Of a DNA stretch of 64,000 nucleotides, positions 42,686 to 52,373 are shown piece after piece (positions within the stretch are counted from its first letter, which is position 1; each line of letters begins with the position of its first letter). The DNA comes from JBEKCD01 sp050015055 (GTDB lineage: Archaea; Thermoproteota; Bathyarchaeia; Bathyarchaeales; Bathycorpusculaceae): NCBI GenBank assembly GCA_050015055.1, contig JBEKCD010000006.1:124001-188000 (forward strand), in the 5' to 3' direction. The notes under the pieces were generated by a model. That model saw only the letters and a program-made list of their open reading frames with translations. It did no database searches and had not been told where the DNA came from. Position numbers and translations under genes: made by a program.

Positions 42686-45487
42686 TTGGTTACCTTGAAT
42701 CTTGACAAGATTTTCAACCCGAAAAGCGTGGCGGTTATTGGGGCAAGCGATGAAGAGGGTTCAGTGGGCTATGCTTTGATGAAGAATTTCACAGAGTCAG
42801 GCTTCGGAGGGCATGTTTTTCCTGTCAATCTCAAGAAAACCGAGGTTCTGGGCTTGAAGGCCTATGCAAGCATTGAACAGGTTCCTGAACCCGTGGATCT
42901 TGCCGTGATTGCCACGCCGGCAAGAACTGTGCCCGATGTCCTCGAACAATGTGGGAGAGCCGGTATAAACGGCATTATCGTAATCTCAGCTGGCTTCAAA
43001 GAAATCGGGCCTGAGGGCAGAGCACTGGAAGAGAGAATAACCGAAATCAAGAAGAAATATAACATGCGAATCGTTGGACCGAACTGTCTAGGTGTGATTC
43101 GTCCAATCATGCACTTGAACGCGACGTTCATCAGCAAGATGCCGAAGCCTGGCAACATAGCGTTCATCTCTCAGAGCGGCGCCTTGGGCACGGCAATCCT
43201 TGACTGGGCGATGCATGAAAACATAGGGTTCAGCAACTTCGTGTCGTTGGGCTCGATGATCGACGTGGACTTCGGAGACCTCATCGACTATTTCGGCACT
43301 GATCCTAAGACAAAAAGCATCCTCATGTACATTGAAGGAATAACCGACGCCAGAAAATTCATGAGCGCCGCGAGGCACTTTGCCAGGACAAAACCGATAA
43401 TCGTCGTGAAGGCTGGCAAGTTCAGCGAAAGCGCAAAAGCAGCTGCCTCGCACACAGGTTCGCTAACCGGCGAAGACATGATCTACGACAAGGCATTCAA
43501 ACGGGCAGGCATGGTTAGAGTAGAAGAAATAGCAGATCTCTTCAACTGTGCAGCAGTCCTAGGCATGCAGCCTATACCTCGAGGCCCCAACCTTGCCATA
43601 ATCACCAACGCCGGCGGGCCGGGCGTCATGGCAACCGACTCCCTAATCGCTCAAGGAGGAACGCTTGCGAAGCTCAGCGACAAGACGATGGAGGTCCTCA
43701 ACAATATTCTGCCTCATTTCTGGAGCAAGGGAAACCCGATTGACATCCTCGGAGACGCCAAGGCCGACACGTACAGAGCAGTTGTTGAGGCTTGTCTAAA
43801 CGACGACAATGTGGATGGAATAGTGATAATATACACTGCCCAAGCCGTGGTAGAACCTGTGGAAGTGGCCAAAAGTCTCGCAGAGCTGATAAGAAGCCGA
43901 ACTTATCAAAACAAGACAATACTGACTTCCTTCATGGGTTATGGAGCTGTGGAAGAAGCTAACCGCATATTCATCGATAACAACATTCCGACATACTCCA
44001 CACCCGAGCAGGCAATCAAGACATACCAATACATGTACCAGTACAAGCGCAACCTTGAATTGCTTTATGAAACACCGGAAGAACTTCCAGTAGACGTTGT
44101 GCCGCCAAGACGACCACTCTTGACCGTGTTGAGAAACGTTGCGAGTGAAAACCGTGAAATACTCACCGAAGTTGAAGCCAAGACATTCTTGGAGTACTAC
44201 AACTTCCCCGTTGTGAAAACGAAGACTGCTCAGACTGAAAACGAAGCGGCTCTACTTGCTTCGCAGCTGGGCTATCCGGTCGTGATGAAGGTTCTGTCTC
44301 CTCAAATAACTCACAAAAGCGACGTAGGCGGCGTCGTGCTTGACATAACAAGCGAGGCCGAAGCGCGAGAGGCGTTCAAACGCATAACGCAGAAGGCAAA
44401 GGAACACGATCCGGACGCTGAGATTCTGGGCGTGACCGTTCAGCCCATGATAAAGAGGCAGGGCTACGAGGTAATCATCGGGGCGAAAGCCGACCCACTC
44501 TTCGGCCCGGTCATACTCTTCGGGATGGGAGGAGTTGGAGTTGGGCTGTTTAAGGACTTCGCAATAGGAATCCCACCGCTGAACCAGACTCTGGTCAGAA
44601 GAATGATGGAAGAAACGAAGATGTATCAACTTCTGAAAGGATACCGAAATTTCCCTCCCGCGAACATCAAACTCCTGGAAGAAATAATGGTGCGCTTCAG
44701 CCAAATGCTCGTCGATTTTCCACAGCTCAAAGAGGTTGACATCAACCCGCTTTTCATAAATGAAAAAGAAGCCTTCGCCTTCGACGCGCGCATCGTGATA
44801 GACCCCTCAAAGGTATTTACAAAGTTTGAGCCTCACCAACATCTCATTATCACGCCGTATCCGACAAAATACGAGACCATGTGGAGATTAAGAGACGGGA
44901 GAACGGTCATACTGAGGCCGATAAAACCCGAAGACGAACCACTATGGCTGGAAATGTTCCAGAACTTCTCAGAAGAATCGATACGCTACAGGTTCTTCCA
45001 AGTACTCAAGGACACACCACACGAAACCAGAGTCCGATACTGCAACATAGACTACGACCGAGAAATAGCCATAGTCGCAGAACTGACGGAAGAAGGACGA
45101 AAAAGAATCCTCGGCGTAGCCAGAGTGAGCATAGAACCCGACGGAAGAACAGGTGAAATCGCCTTCATAGTCGCCGACCCTTGGCAAGGTCTAGGACTCG
45201 GCACGAAACTCGTAGACTATGTGCTCGAAATCTGTGCAGACATGAAGCTTGAAACTATATATGCCATAATGCTTGCCGACAACTACAGGGCGATGGGTCT
45301 CATGAAAAAAATGGGCTTCACCATCAAATACATGGACGACGGAACCGTGAAAGGAACGCTCAGCATCAGAGAAGAAGAAGCCAGATGCGCAGAGCCAAAA
45401 ACGGTCGAGGAAAAACAGGACCCGAACCAAATACAAACGCAATTGGAACCAAAAGAACAGAAAGAAGCAGAAGCGATGCCAAGCTAA
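42686..45487 (+). CDS. ADP-forming acyl-CoA synthetase fused to GNAT acetyltransferase
   Basis: A 933-residue protein. A CoA-binding Rossmann domain (about 1-130, FNPKSVAVIGASDEEGSVGY) leads into two succinyl-CoA-ligase-like domains with phospho-His256 (AASHTGSLTGED). An ATP-grasp beta part follows (about 490-715, KVLSPQITHKSDVGGVVLDI, DINPLF). The C-terminal GNAT domain (about 728-890) has VADPWQGLGLGTKLVDYVLE as acetyl-CoA loop. The synthetase part makes ATP from ADP plus acetyl- or acyl-CoA, the archaeal route of acetate formation. The GNAT part resembles Pat-type lysine acetyltransferases, so the protein may be enzymatic or regulatory. Starts at TTG 42686. The tail after about 905 is Gln/Glu/Lys rich and low-complexity. 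Confidence 0.88.
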   Translation: MVTLNLDKIFNPKSVAVIGASDEEGSVGYALMKNFTESGFGGHVFPVNLKKTEVLGLKAYASIEQVPEPVDLAVIATPARTVPDVLEQCGRAGINGIIVISAGFKEIGPEGRALEERITEIKKKYNMRIVGPNCLGVIRPIMHLNATFISKMPKPGNIAFISQSGALGTAILDWAMHENIGFSNFVSLGSMIDVDFGDLIDYFGTDPKTKSILMYIEGITDARKFMSAARHFARTKPIIVVKAGKFSESAKAAASHTGSLTGEDMIYDKAFKRAGMVRVEEIADLFNCAAVLGMQPIPRGPNLAIITNAGGPGVMATDSLIAQGGTLAKLSDKTMEVLNNILPHFWSKGNPIDILGDAKADTYRAVVEACLNDDNVDGIVIIYTAQAVVEPVEVAKSLAELIRSRTYQNKTILTSFMGYGAVEEANRIFIDNNIPTYSTPEQAIKTYQYMYQYKRNLELLYETPEELPVDVVPPRRPLLTVLRNVASENREILTEVEAKTFLEYYNFPVVKTKTAQTENEAALLASQLGYPVVMKVLSPQITHKSDVGGVVLDITSEAEAREAFKRITQKAKEHDPDAEILGVTVQPMIKRQGYEVIIGAKADPLFGPVILFGMGGVGVGLFKDFAIGIPPLNQTLVRRMMEETKMYQLLKGYRNFPPANIKLLEEIMVRFSQMLVDFPQLKEVDINPLFINEKEAFAFDARIVIDPSKVFTKFEPHQHLIITPYPTKYETMWRLRDGRTVILRPIKPEDEPLWLEMFQNFSEESIRYRFFQVLKDTPHETRVRYCNIDYDREIAIVAELTEEGRKRILGVARVSIEPDGRTGEIAFIVADPWQGLGLGTKLVDYVLEICADMKLETIYAIMLADNYRAMGLMKKMGFTIKYMDDGTVKGTLSIREEEARCAEPKTVEEKQDPNQIQTQLEPKEQKEAEAMPS

Positions 45488-45711
45488 CCTACCTCCTTCA
45501 GGAGCTCCAATGAGACCCAACTGACGAGGCTTTCGAAGAATCCGAGGGAATCGGGCCAGTTTTGACCCGCATTCTGGATTGAAAGCGCCCAATCTACTTG
45601 TTTTGATTCATGTTCAGACAATGGATTATTTCCTAAGCGGTCAAGGAAAACTCTAAATAACTCAAATCTGAAGCACATCTAACTCAAAACCGAGGGAAGG
45701 AAGGCCTGTGA

Positions 45712-46302
45712 ATGTCTGAGTGGAAAACGATCAGCATCAGACAGGAGCTCATAAAAGAAATCGAAAAAATCATCAAAACAGGCCGTTACCGAAGCATATC
45801 GGAATTTGTTTCAGAGGCTATCCGCCTACGTCTGGAGGAACTCACGCGCGCAGAAGGATTCTCAACGGGCAAGACCCAGGAAACGCATCCCGCACCCGAC
45901 CAATTGTTATACACACCGAAACACACGTGGGCTCAAACGACGGAGGATGGAAACGTACGCGTCGGCATATCTGACTATGCCCAGAAGCGGCTCAAGGGTC
46001 TGGCCCAGGTTCGAACAGAGCCGGTTGGAAAAGAACTGAACAAAATGGAACCGTTCGGAGTCGCGGAAACATGGATGCTGCTATTCGACCTATACTCGCC
46101 GATTAGCGGCCAAATAGTCAAAATTAACGATAAACTCGGGGAAAAACCCACGATGGTCAATGAAGACCCATATGGTCGAGGGTGGATCCTGGAAATCAGA
46201 CCCAATAACTCTTTGACTTTGAAGCAGGAGCTTGACAGTCTGATGGGGCCGCGTGAATACAACAAATGGGTTGACAAACTGGAGGAAAGATCGCGTGAAT
46301 AA
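45712..46302 (+). CDS. RHH DNA-binding domain fused to GcvH-like domain lacking the lipoyl lysine
   Basis: A 196-residue fusion. Residues 1-45 are a ribbon-helix-helix (MSEWKTISIRQELIKEIEKI, SISEFVSEAIRLRLEEL). Residues about 65-190 are GcvH-like: LYTPKHTWAQTTEDGNVRVG, ISDYAQKRLKGLAQV, EPFGVAETW, DLYSPISGQIVKIND and NEDPYGRGWILEI. In GcvH the lipoylated Lys lies in ESVKAASD; here ETWMLLFD has Met122 in its place, so lipoylation is not possible. A DNA-binding protein using a dead lipoyl domain as sensor or oligomeriser is suggested. It lies 128 bp upstream of the Hdr-hydrogenase operon on the same strand and may regulate it. A TATA-like CTCTAAATAAC lies about 55 nt before the ATG. Confidence 0.82.
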   Translation: MSEWKTISIRQELIKEIEKIIKTGRYRSISEFVSEAIRLRLEELTRAEGFSTGKTQETHPAPDQLLYTPKHTWAQTTEDGNVRVGISDYAQKRLKGLAQVRTEPVGKELNKMEPFGVAETWMLLFDLYSPISGQIVKINDKLGEKPTMVNEDPYGRGWILEIRPNNSLTLKQELDSLMGPREYNKWVDKLEERSRE

Positions 46303-46430
46303 ACCGGATTGCAAGATAATATATCGAGCCAGCGAGCTTGACATATGCCACGCTTATGCCAAGGGTGGCTTAGGCGATTTAATAAGTTCGTTTTGGAAAC
46401 ATTATTTGATGAGTGAAGCGAGGTTGGAGA

Positions 46431-48149
46431 ATGACGACTGAGTCTGTGACGAGTGTGAAAAGAAAGCTGCCGCCATGCCGTTCTGCATGTCCGGCACACG
46501 TTAACGTTCAAGCATACGTGTCTCTTATCCAAAGAGGAAAGTACAAGGAAGCTGTTGACATCATTCGAAACGACATGCCCTTCCCGGCAATCTGTGGAAG
46601 AGTGTGCTTCAGCCCATGCGAGGACGCATGCGCAAGAACTGATGTGGACCAGGCTGTAGCCATACGCGCGTTGAAGAAATTCGTCGCAGACATTGAACGC
46701 CAACAGAGGAAGGTCAAACCCAAACCAATACCCAAGAGACACGCAGAGAAAGTCGCGATCATCGGAGCAGGTCCCGCAGGCCTAACCGCAGCCTACGAAC
46801 TCGTCAAACTCGGTTATCCCGTGACAGTTTATGAACGCATGGCCGAGCCTGGAGGCATGATGCGCTACTGCATACCTGATTTCCGCCTTGAAAAATTCGT
46901 CGTTGAAAACGAAGCAAACTACATCAAAGACTTGGGCGTGGAAATCAGAACAGGCGTAGAATTTGGAAAAGACATCACGATTGAGAGTCTGCAGCAGGAA
47001 GGCTGCAAGGCTGTTTTTCTGGCCATCGGCACCCAGAAAGGCATGATGCTTAACGTTCCAGGTGAAGACCTGAAAGGCGTAGTGAACGCCGTTGACTTCC
47101 TAAGAGACATAGCCCTCGGTAAACACGTTGAAATCGGACAGAAAGTAGCCGTCGTCGGCGGGGGAAACAGCGCGATAGACGCTGCCAGAACAGCCAAAAG
47201 AATGGGTGCAAAAGAAGTCACCCTCTTGTACAGACGTTCCCGAGAGGAAATGCCAGCTTTACCCAGCGAAGTGGAAGAAGCCGAAAAGGACGGCGTCAAA
47301 ATAGAAATTCTAGTCGCACCCAAACAGATCATCGGGCAAAACGGCAAAGTCGCGGCCCTCGAATGTTTGCGAATGAAGCTGGGTGAACCAGACGAAAGCG
47401 GCAGAAGGCGCCCCGTGCCAATAGTCGGTTCTGAACACAAACACGAGGTGGACATGGTCATTCCAGCCCTGGGTCAGCTGGCTGAAGCCTCATGCATTCC
47501 AAAGCCTTTGCAGGATGAGAAAGCAAGGATTCCAACAGTAGCCACGGATCCATTAACGCTCGAGACCAAGGTTCTAGGAGTCTTCGCAGGCGGCGACATA
47601 GCCACTGGACCGGCAAGCATAATCGAAGCCGTGGGACAGGGAAAACGGGCAGCTGCGTCAATTCACCTCTACCTGAGCGGACAAGATGTGCACAAGGACC
47701 GAGAGGAAAACATCGAAGAGACAACATGGGCTAAGAACCCGAAGCAGATAAAGAAGAAAGAACGCCGGTACAACCCTCTTCCAGAGAAATCCCGCACCAC
47801 TTTCGAAGAAGTACAAGACTATCTGGAAAAGCTGGAGAGAGACGCCAAGTTTGAAGCTTGCCGTTGCCTGGGTTGCGGGCCCTGCGCAGAATGCCTCGGA
47901 ACCACAGAATTGTGCGAAGGCGACAAAGCTGCCGTCGACGAAGCTCTCTGCATAGGCTGCAACGTGTGCGCCGTCATCTGTCCATTCGGAGCAGTTGAAA
48001 AGGACGAGAACAACATCGCACGAATAAACGACGACCTTTGCAAGGGATGTGGACTCTGTGCAGCAAGATGCCCAGTAAGGGCGATAACCATGAAGAAAGT
48101 GACCAACGATCGCATACTGAGCTTTGCCATGCCAACCTCCAAGGAGTAG
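46431..48149 (+). CDS. NfnB/GltD-like NADPH-FAD oxidoreductase with C-terminal ferredoxin domain
   Basis: About 572 residues from ATG 46431; GTG 46413 is possible. The N-terminal cluster domain has PPCRSACPAHVNVQAY and CGRVCFSPCEDAC. FAD binding is by VAIIGAGPAGLTAAYELVKL and a late GGDIATGPASIIEAVGQGKR. An NADPH site is VAVVGGGNSAIDAARTAKRM with YRRSREEMPA. A Cys-rich link (CRCLGCGPCAEC) and two [4Fe-4S] motifs (CIGCNVCAVICP, CKGCGLCAARCP) end the protein. It should pass electrons between NAD(P)H and ferredoxin or the Hdr complex. It is the first gene of the Hdr/Mvh operon, with the next ATG directly after its stop. Confidence 0.88.
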   Translation: MTTESVTSVKRKLPPCRSACPAHVNVQAYVSLIQRGKYKEAVDIIRNDMPFPAICGRVCFSPCEDACARTDVDQAVAIRALKKFVADIERQQRKVKPKPIPKRHAEKVAIIGAGPAGLTAAYELVKLGYPVTVYERMAEPGGMMRYCIPDFRLEKFVVENEANYIKDLGVEIRTGVEFGKDITIESLQQEGCKAVFLAIGTQKGMMLNVPGEDLKGVVNAVDFLRDIALGKHVEIGQKVAVVGGGNSAIDAARTAKRMGAKEVTLLYRRSREEMPALPSEVEEAEKDGVKIEILVAPKQIIGQNGKVAALECLRMKLGEPDESGRRRPVPIVGSEHKHEVDMVIPALGQLAEASCIPKPLQDEKARIPTVATDPLTLETKVLGVFAGGDIATGPASIIEAVGQGKRAAASIHLYLSGQDVHKDREENIEETTWAKNPKQIKKKERRYNPLPEKSRTTFEEVQDYLEKLERDAKFEACRCLGCGPCAECLGTTELCEGDKAAVDEALCIGCNVCAVICPFGAVEKDENNIARINDDLCKGCGLCAARCPVRAITMKKVTNDRILSFAMPTSKE

Positions 48150-48911
48150 ATGAGAATGACGGATAAAGAACCCAGAATTGTTTGTCTGATGTGCAATTTC
48201 GCCTTCTGCAAAAGCGAAAACCCAGTGCCTTCTAGCATTAACGTAGCGCGCGTGAACTGCATCGGAGAAATAGACCCGACAGTTGTTCTAGAAATATTCG
48301 AGAGAGGGGTCGATGCCGTGATGTTAGCAGGCTGCAAACCGCCAGACTGCCACTTCGTTGAGGGCAACCTGCAAGCAGAACGCGCCGTCAAAATGCTGAA
48401 GAAGCTCCTAGCCTTGACAGGCCTAGAACCTGAACGCCTAAACCTGCTCTGGTACTCACCTTTTGAAGAGACGAGTTTCACACGCTCAGCGAAAGAGTTC
48501 TCCAAGGAAATAGGAAAACTGGGGACTTCGCCACTGAAAAACGCAGAATGCGAATCCATGCCTATGGTGAATCTCCTAGCTGCCAAGAACGCTGCCGCCG
48601 CGTTTCGCCTAAGAGTCTTGCTCGGCAGAGAGAAAGAACTCACCGAAGGCGTGAACGTCTACGGCGACAAACTCACACCTGAAGAATTCGAAACGCTGAT
48701 GGATGACGTTGTAGAAGACGAATTCATCAGGTACAAGATTCACGTTCTTACAAAAACTAAGCCGCTCTCAGTCAAAGCTTTGTCAGATGTGATTGAGATG
48801 AAGCCAGCGGCGGTTCTCAAGCAGATTGTTAACATGCGCAGAAAAAACATGATAGCTCTTGACAGCATTGAGGGAACGACACCCCTGTACAAGGCCTTGG
48901 AGGTCGAATAG
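48150..48911 (+). CDS. MvhD-like electron-transfer protein with extra C-terminal domain
   Basis: A 253-residue protein. Residues about 1-130 are MvhD/FlpD-like: IVCLMCNFAFCKSEN, NVARVNCIGEIDPTVVLEIF and VMLAGCKPPDCHFVEGN, giving the Cys set of the [2Fe-2S] subunit. The C-terminal 120 residues add helices and a winged-helix-like end (KPLSVKALSDVIEMKPAAVL, QIVNMRRKNMIALDS). MvhD links hydrogenase or formate dehydrogenase to HdrA. A second, standard MvhD is encoded later in the same operon, so this copy probably serves the NADPH flavoprotein beside it. Confidence 0.82.
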   Translation: MRMTDKEPRIVCLMCNFAFCKSENPVPSSINVARVNCIGEIDPTVVLEIFERGVDAVMLAGCKPPDCHFVEGNLQAERAVKMLKKLLALTGLEPERLNLLWYSPFEETSFTRSAKEFSKEIGKLGTSPLKNAECESMPMVNLLAAKNAAAAFRLRVLLGREKELTEGVNVYGDKLTPEEFETLMDDVVEDEFIRYKIHVLTKTKPLSVKALSDVIEMKPAAVLKQIVNMRRKNMIALDSIEGTTPLYKALEVE

Positions 48912-48912
48912 A

Positions 48913-51900
48913 ATGAAAAACCAGAAAGTTGGAGCAGTGATGGTGGTCGGCGGAGGAGTCGCCGGCATACAAGCATCCTTGGACCTAGCCGACTCCGGAT
49001 TCAAAGTGTACCTTGTTGACAAGGGACCAAGCATAGGCGGAGTGATGGCTCAACTCGACAAAACATTTCCAACAAACGACTGTTCAATGTGCATACTCTC
49101 ACCCAAGCTCGTCGCCACTGGAAGACACCCGAACATCACGATATTGACGAACGCGGACATAACGGGGTTGAACGGTGAAGCTGGGAACTTCGAAGTGAAG
49201 ATTCGAAGAAACAGCAGCTACATAATCGAGGACAAGTGCAACGGCTGCGGTATCTGTGCGCAGAAATGTCCGATCGAAGCCGTTGATACCTTCAACGAAG
49301 GCCTCGCGAACAGAGGCGCAGTATATGTGGAGTATCCACAGGCAGTACCGCTGAAGTACAAGATTGACCGCGAGAAATGCATAGGCTGCGGAACGTGCTA
49401 CGAAATCTGCAAAGCAAGAGCAATCGCGTACGACCAGAAAGAGAGCGAAACAACCTTGAAAGTCGGCTCAATAATCCTCGCTCCAGGGTTTGAACCCTTC
49501 GATGCAAAGCTCAAGAGCGAGTATGGTTACGGACGCTTCCAAAACGTCGTCACAAGCATCGAATTCGAGCGCATTCTGAGCGCTTCCGGCCCCTACGGCG
49601 GACTTGTTCTAAGACCTTCAGACGGCGAAATACCGAAAAGAATAGCGTTCATCCAGTGCGTCGGCTCAAGAGACTTTCAACTCGGAAACAACTACTGCTC
49701 TGCAGCCTGCTGCATGTACGGCATGAAGGAAGCCGTCATAGCAAAGGAGCACACACCGATTCAAATGGACGCATCAATCTTCTACATGGACATGCGCTCA
49801 TACGGAAAAGAGTTTGACGCTTATCGCAACCGTGCTGAAGAAGAGTACGGCATAAGATTCACGCGGTCGCGAGTAGCAGGGGTAACTGAAGATCCGTTGA
49901 CGGGGAACCTATTCGTCCATTACGTGCAAGACGAAACACCCAAGACGGAAGAGTTCGACATGGTTGTGCTGTCAATCGGAATGCGGCCGCCGAAAGACGT
50001 TGAAGAACTGGCCAAGAACTTGGGAATCAAGCTTAACAAGTACAATTTCTGTGAAACACAGACCTTCTCTCCGATGGACACTTCTAAACCGGGCGTCTTC
50101 GTCTGCGGAGCGTTCTCGGCACCGAAAGACATACCTGAAAGCGTGGCTCAGGCAAGCGGCGCAGCGGCAAGAGCAATGGGCATAATCGCAGACGCTAGAG
50201 GAACACAGGTTGTCGCGAGAGAGTACCCGCCTGAAAGAGACGTGAGCAAAGAAGAGCCTCGCATCGGCGTCTTTGTATGCCACTGCGGAATCAACATCGG
50301 CGGAGTCGTGAACGTACCAGCAGTCGTGGATTACGCAAAAACGTTGCCGAACGTGGTTTACGCAGAAGCGAACGTTTACACTTGCTCACAGGACACCCAG
50401 AAGCTTATCCGAGAAAAAATCCAGCAGAACAAGCTGAACCGCGTCATCGTCGCTTCGTGCACCCCGAGGACACATGAACCGCTCTTCAAAGAAACAGTCC
50501 AAGAAGCCGGATTGAACCCCTACTTGTTCGAGATGACAAACATCCGGGACCAATGCAGCTGGGTGCACATGCACGAACCGAAAGAGGCCACACAAAAAGC
50601 AAAAGACCTCGTCAGGTCAATAGTCGCCAAAGCCGCACTGTTGAAACCTCTGAAGAAACCAGTGATAAACGTAACGCAGGTCGGCCTCGTCATAGGAGGC
50701 GGCGTCTCTGGCATGACAGCAGCTCTGGAACTCGCAAAACAAGGTTTCGAAGTACACCTGGTTGAAAAAGAGAAAGACCTAGGCGGTCATCTCCGCAACA
50801 TCTATTATCTGCTGGGAGAGAAAGACGACCCGAAAGAAAGACTGACCGCCCTCGTAAACGAGGTCATGAAGAACGACAAGATACAGGTCTACACCGGGGC
50901 AGAAGTCGCTGACGTCTACGGTTTCGTGGGCAACTACAAGTCAAAGATACGCCAGCAAAACGGTGACGTTAAGGAAGTTGAGCACGGCATAGTAATCGTT
51001 GCCACAGGCGCGGTGGAGTACAGACCCACAGAATACTTCTACGACAAGGACCCGAGGGTAGTGACGCAGCATGAGCTTGAAGAAGACCTTGCCAAAGGAG
51101 AATTTAACGCTGGAAACGTCGTCATGGTCCAATGCATCGGCGCTAGAACAAAGGAAAGGCCGAACTGCTCAAGGATATGCTGCGGACAAGCCATCAAGAA
51201 CGCATTGAAAATCAAGGAAGTAAGCCCAAACACCGAAGTATACGTGCTTTTCAAGGACATCAGGTCCTACGGGTTCAAGGAAGACTACTACCGCGACGCC
51301 GCAATGAAAGGAGTCATATTCGTAAACTATGATGACGAACGCAAACCAGAACTCACTAAAGAAGGAAACAAGCTCAGAATGGCTTTCTGGGAGCCCGTGC
51401 TGAAACAGCAACTTGAAATCGAGCCTGACCTCGTAGTCTTGAGCGCGGCAACGATTCCGAACCCTGAGAACAAGCATATAGCCGAACTGCTCAAGGTGCC
51501 TCTGACAAAGGACGGCTCATTCTTGGAAGCACACATGAAACTCCGTCCAGTGGACTTCGCAACGGACGGCATCTTCTTGTGTGGAATGGCTCACTCGCCA
51601 AAGTACGTGGAAGAAAGCATAGCGCAAGCGTGTGCAGCTGCTGCGAGGGCCGCAACGATACTCTCCAAAAAGACGCTTGAGATGGAAGGAATCATCGCAA
51701 ATGTTGACGAAGATTTATGTAGTGCTTGCAGAGTCTGTGAGTATTTGTGTCCGTACGGTGCAGTCGAAATGAAGGACAAGGATGGAAAACCAATCGCGCA
51801 CGTGATTGAAGCACTGTGCAAAGGCTGCGGCGCGTGCGGTACGGCATGTCCGACTAAAGCTATCACTATGGGACACTTTACTACGCAGGAAATACTTGCC

Positions 51901-51933
51901 CAAGTAAAGGCAGCCTTGGTGGAGGCGGAATGA
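48913..51933 (+). CDS. hdrA: HdrA, tandem two-module flavoprotein of heterodisulfide reductase
   Basis: A 1006-residue protein with two HdrA modules; the ATG 48913 is 1 nt after the previous stop. Module 1 (about 1-435) has FAD loop VGGGVAGIQASLDLADSG, FPTNDCSMCILSPKL and two [4Fe-4S] motifs (CNGCGICAQKCP, CIGCGTCYEIC). Module 2 begins with the HdrA N-terminal domain (IGVFVCHCGINIGGVVNVPA, about 445), then FAD loop IGGGVSGMTAALELAKQG and C-terminal CSACRVCEYLCP and CKGCGACGTACP. Module 2 lacks the DCSxC segment; module 1 lacks the N-terminal domain. HdrA bifurcates electrons between ferredoxin and disulfide. Confidence 0.92.
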   Translation: MKNQKVGAVMVVGGGVAGIQASLDLADSGFKVYLVDKGPSIGGVMAQLDKTFPTNDCSMCILSPKLVATGRHPNITILTNADITGLNGEAGNFEVKIRRNSSYIIEDKCNGCGICAQKCPIEAVDTFNEGLANRGAVYVEYPQAVPLKYKIDREKCIGCGTCYEICKARAIAYDQKESETTLKVGSIILAPGFEPFDAKLKSEYGYGRFQNVVTSIEFERILSASGPYGGLVLRPSDGEIPKRIAFIQCVGSRDFQLGNNYCSAACCMYGMKEAVIAKEHTPIQMDASIFYMDMRSYGKEFDAYRNRAEEEYGIRFTRSRVAGVTEDPLTGNLFVHYVQDETPKTEEFDMVVLSIGMRPPKDVEELAKNLGIKLNKYNFCETQTFSPMDTSKPGVFVCGAFSAPKDIPESVAQASGAAARAMGIIADARGTQVVAREYPPERDVSKEEPRIGVFVCHCGINIGGVVNVPAVVDYAKTLPNVVYAEANVYTCSQDTQKLIREKIQQNKLNRVIVASCTPRTHEPLFKETVQEAGLNPYLFEMTNIRDQCSWVHMHEPKEATQKAKDLVRSIVAKAALLKPLKKPVINVTQVGLVIGGGVSGMTAALELAKQGFEVHLVEKEKDLGGHLRNIYYLLGEKDDPKERLTALVNEVMKNDKIQVYTGAEVADVYGFVGNYKSKIRQQNGDVKEVEHGIVIVATGAVEYRPTEYFYDKDPRVVTQHELEEDLAKGEFNAGNVVMVQCIGARTKERPNCSRICCGQAIKNALKIKEVSPNTEVYVLFKDIRSYGFKEDYYRDAAMKGVIFVNYDDERKPELTKEGNKLRMAFWEPVLKQQLEIEPDLVVLSAATIPNPENKHIAELLKVPLTKDGSFLEAHMKLRPVDFATDGIFLCGMAHSPKYVEESIAQACAAAARAATILSKKTLEMEGIIANVDEDLCSACRVCEYLCPYGAVEMKDKDGKPIAHVIEALCKGCGACGTACPTKAITMGHFTTQEILAQVKAALVEAE

Positions 51934-52373
51934 TGAGCAAGAACGACGGGTTTGAACCGAAAATAATAGGTTTTCTGTGCAACTGGTGCAGTTACGCAGG
52001 CGCAGACCTTGCTGGTGTAAGCAGAATCCAGTACCCCCCGAACATCAGAATCATACGCGTGATGTGCAGCGGCAGAATAGACCCCGCGTTCGTGCTAGAA
52101 GCATTCAAAGACGGCGCGGACGGCGTGCTAGTCGCAGGCTGCCACTTACCATCAGACTGTCACTACATCAGCGGAAACTTCAAGGCCATGAGAAGAATAA
52201 ACCTGCTGAAGAGAGTCCTGAAAGACTTCGGAATAGAACCCGAACGTCTGCGGCTAGAATGGATTTCAGCAAGTGAAGGGGACAAATGGGCCGCTGTGGT
52301 CAAAAGCATGGTGGAAGACTTGAAGAAGCTCGGTCCAAGTCAGGTAAAAGCCATGGAAGCTGAAGCCCAATGA
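51930..52373 (+). CDS. mvhD: MvhD, hydrogenase-Hdr linking [2Fe-2S] subunit
   Basis: A 147-residue standard MvhD: IGFLCNWCSYAGADLAGVSR, IRIIRVMCSGRIDPAFVLEA and GVLVAGCHLPSDCHYISGN. The five conserved cysteines are present. It passes electrons from the hydrogenase to HdrA. It overlaps hdrA by 4 nt and hdrC by 4 nt. Confidence 0.93.
   Translation: MMSKNDGFEPKIIGFLCNWCSYAGADLAGVSRIQYPPNIRIIRVMCSGRIDPAFVLEAFKDGADGVLVAGCHLPSDCHYISGNFKAMRRINLLKRVLKDFGIEPERLRLEWISASEGDKWAAVVKSMVEDLKKLGPSQVKAMEAEAQ

Noticed and set aside
47819..48643. 274-codon minus-strand open frame
   Set aside because: Antisense to the NfnB-like and MvhD-like genes; no recognisable motif.
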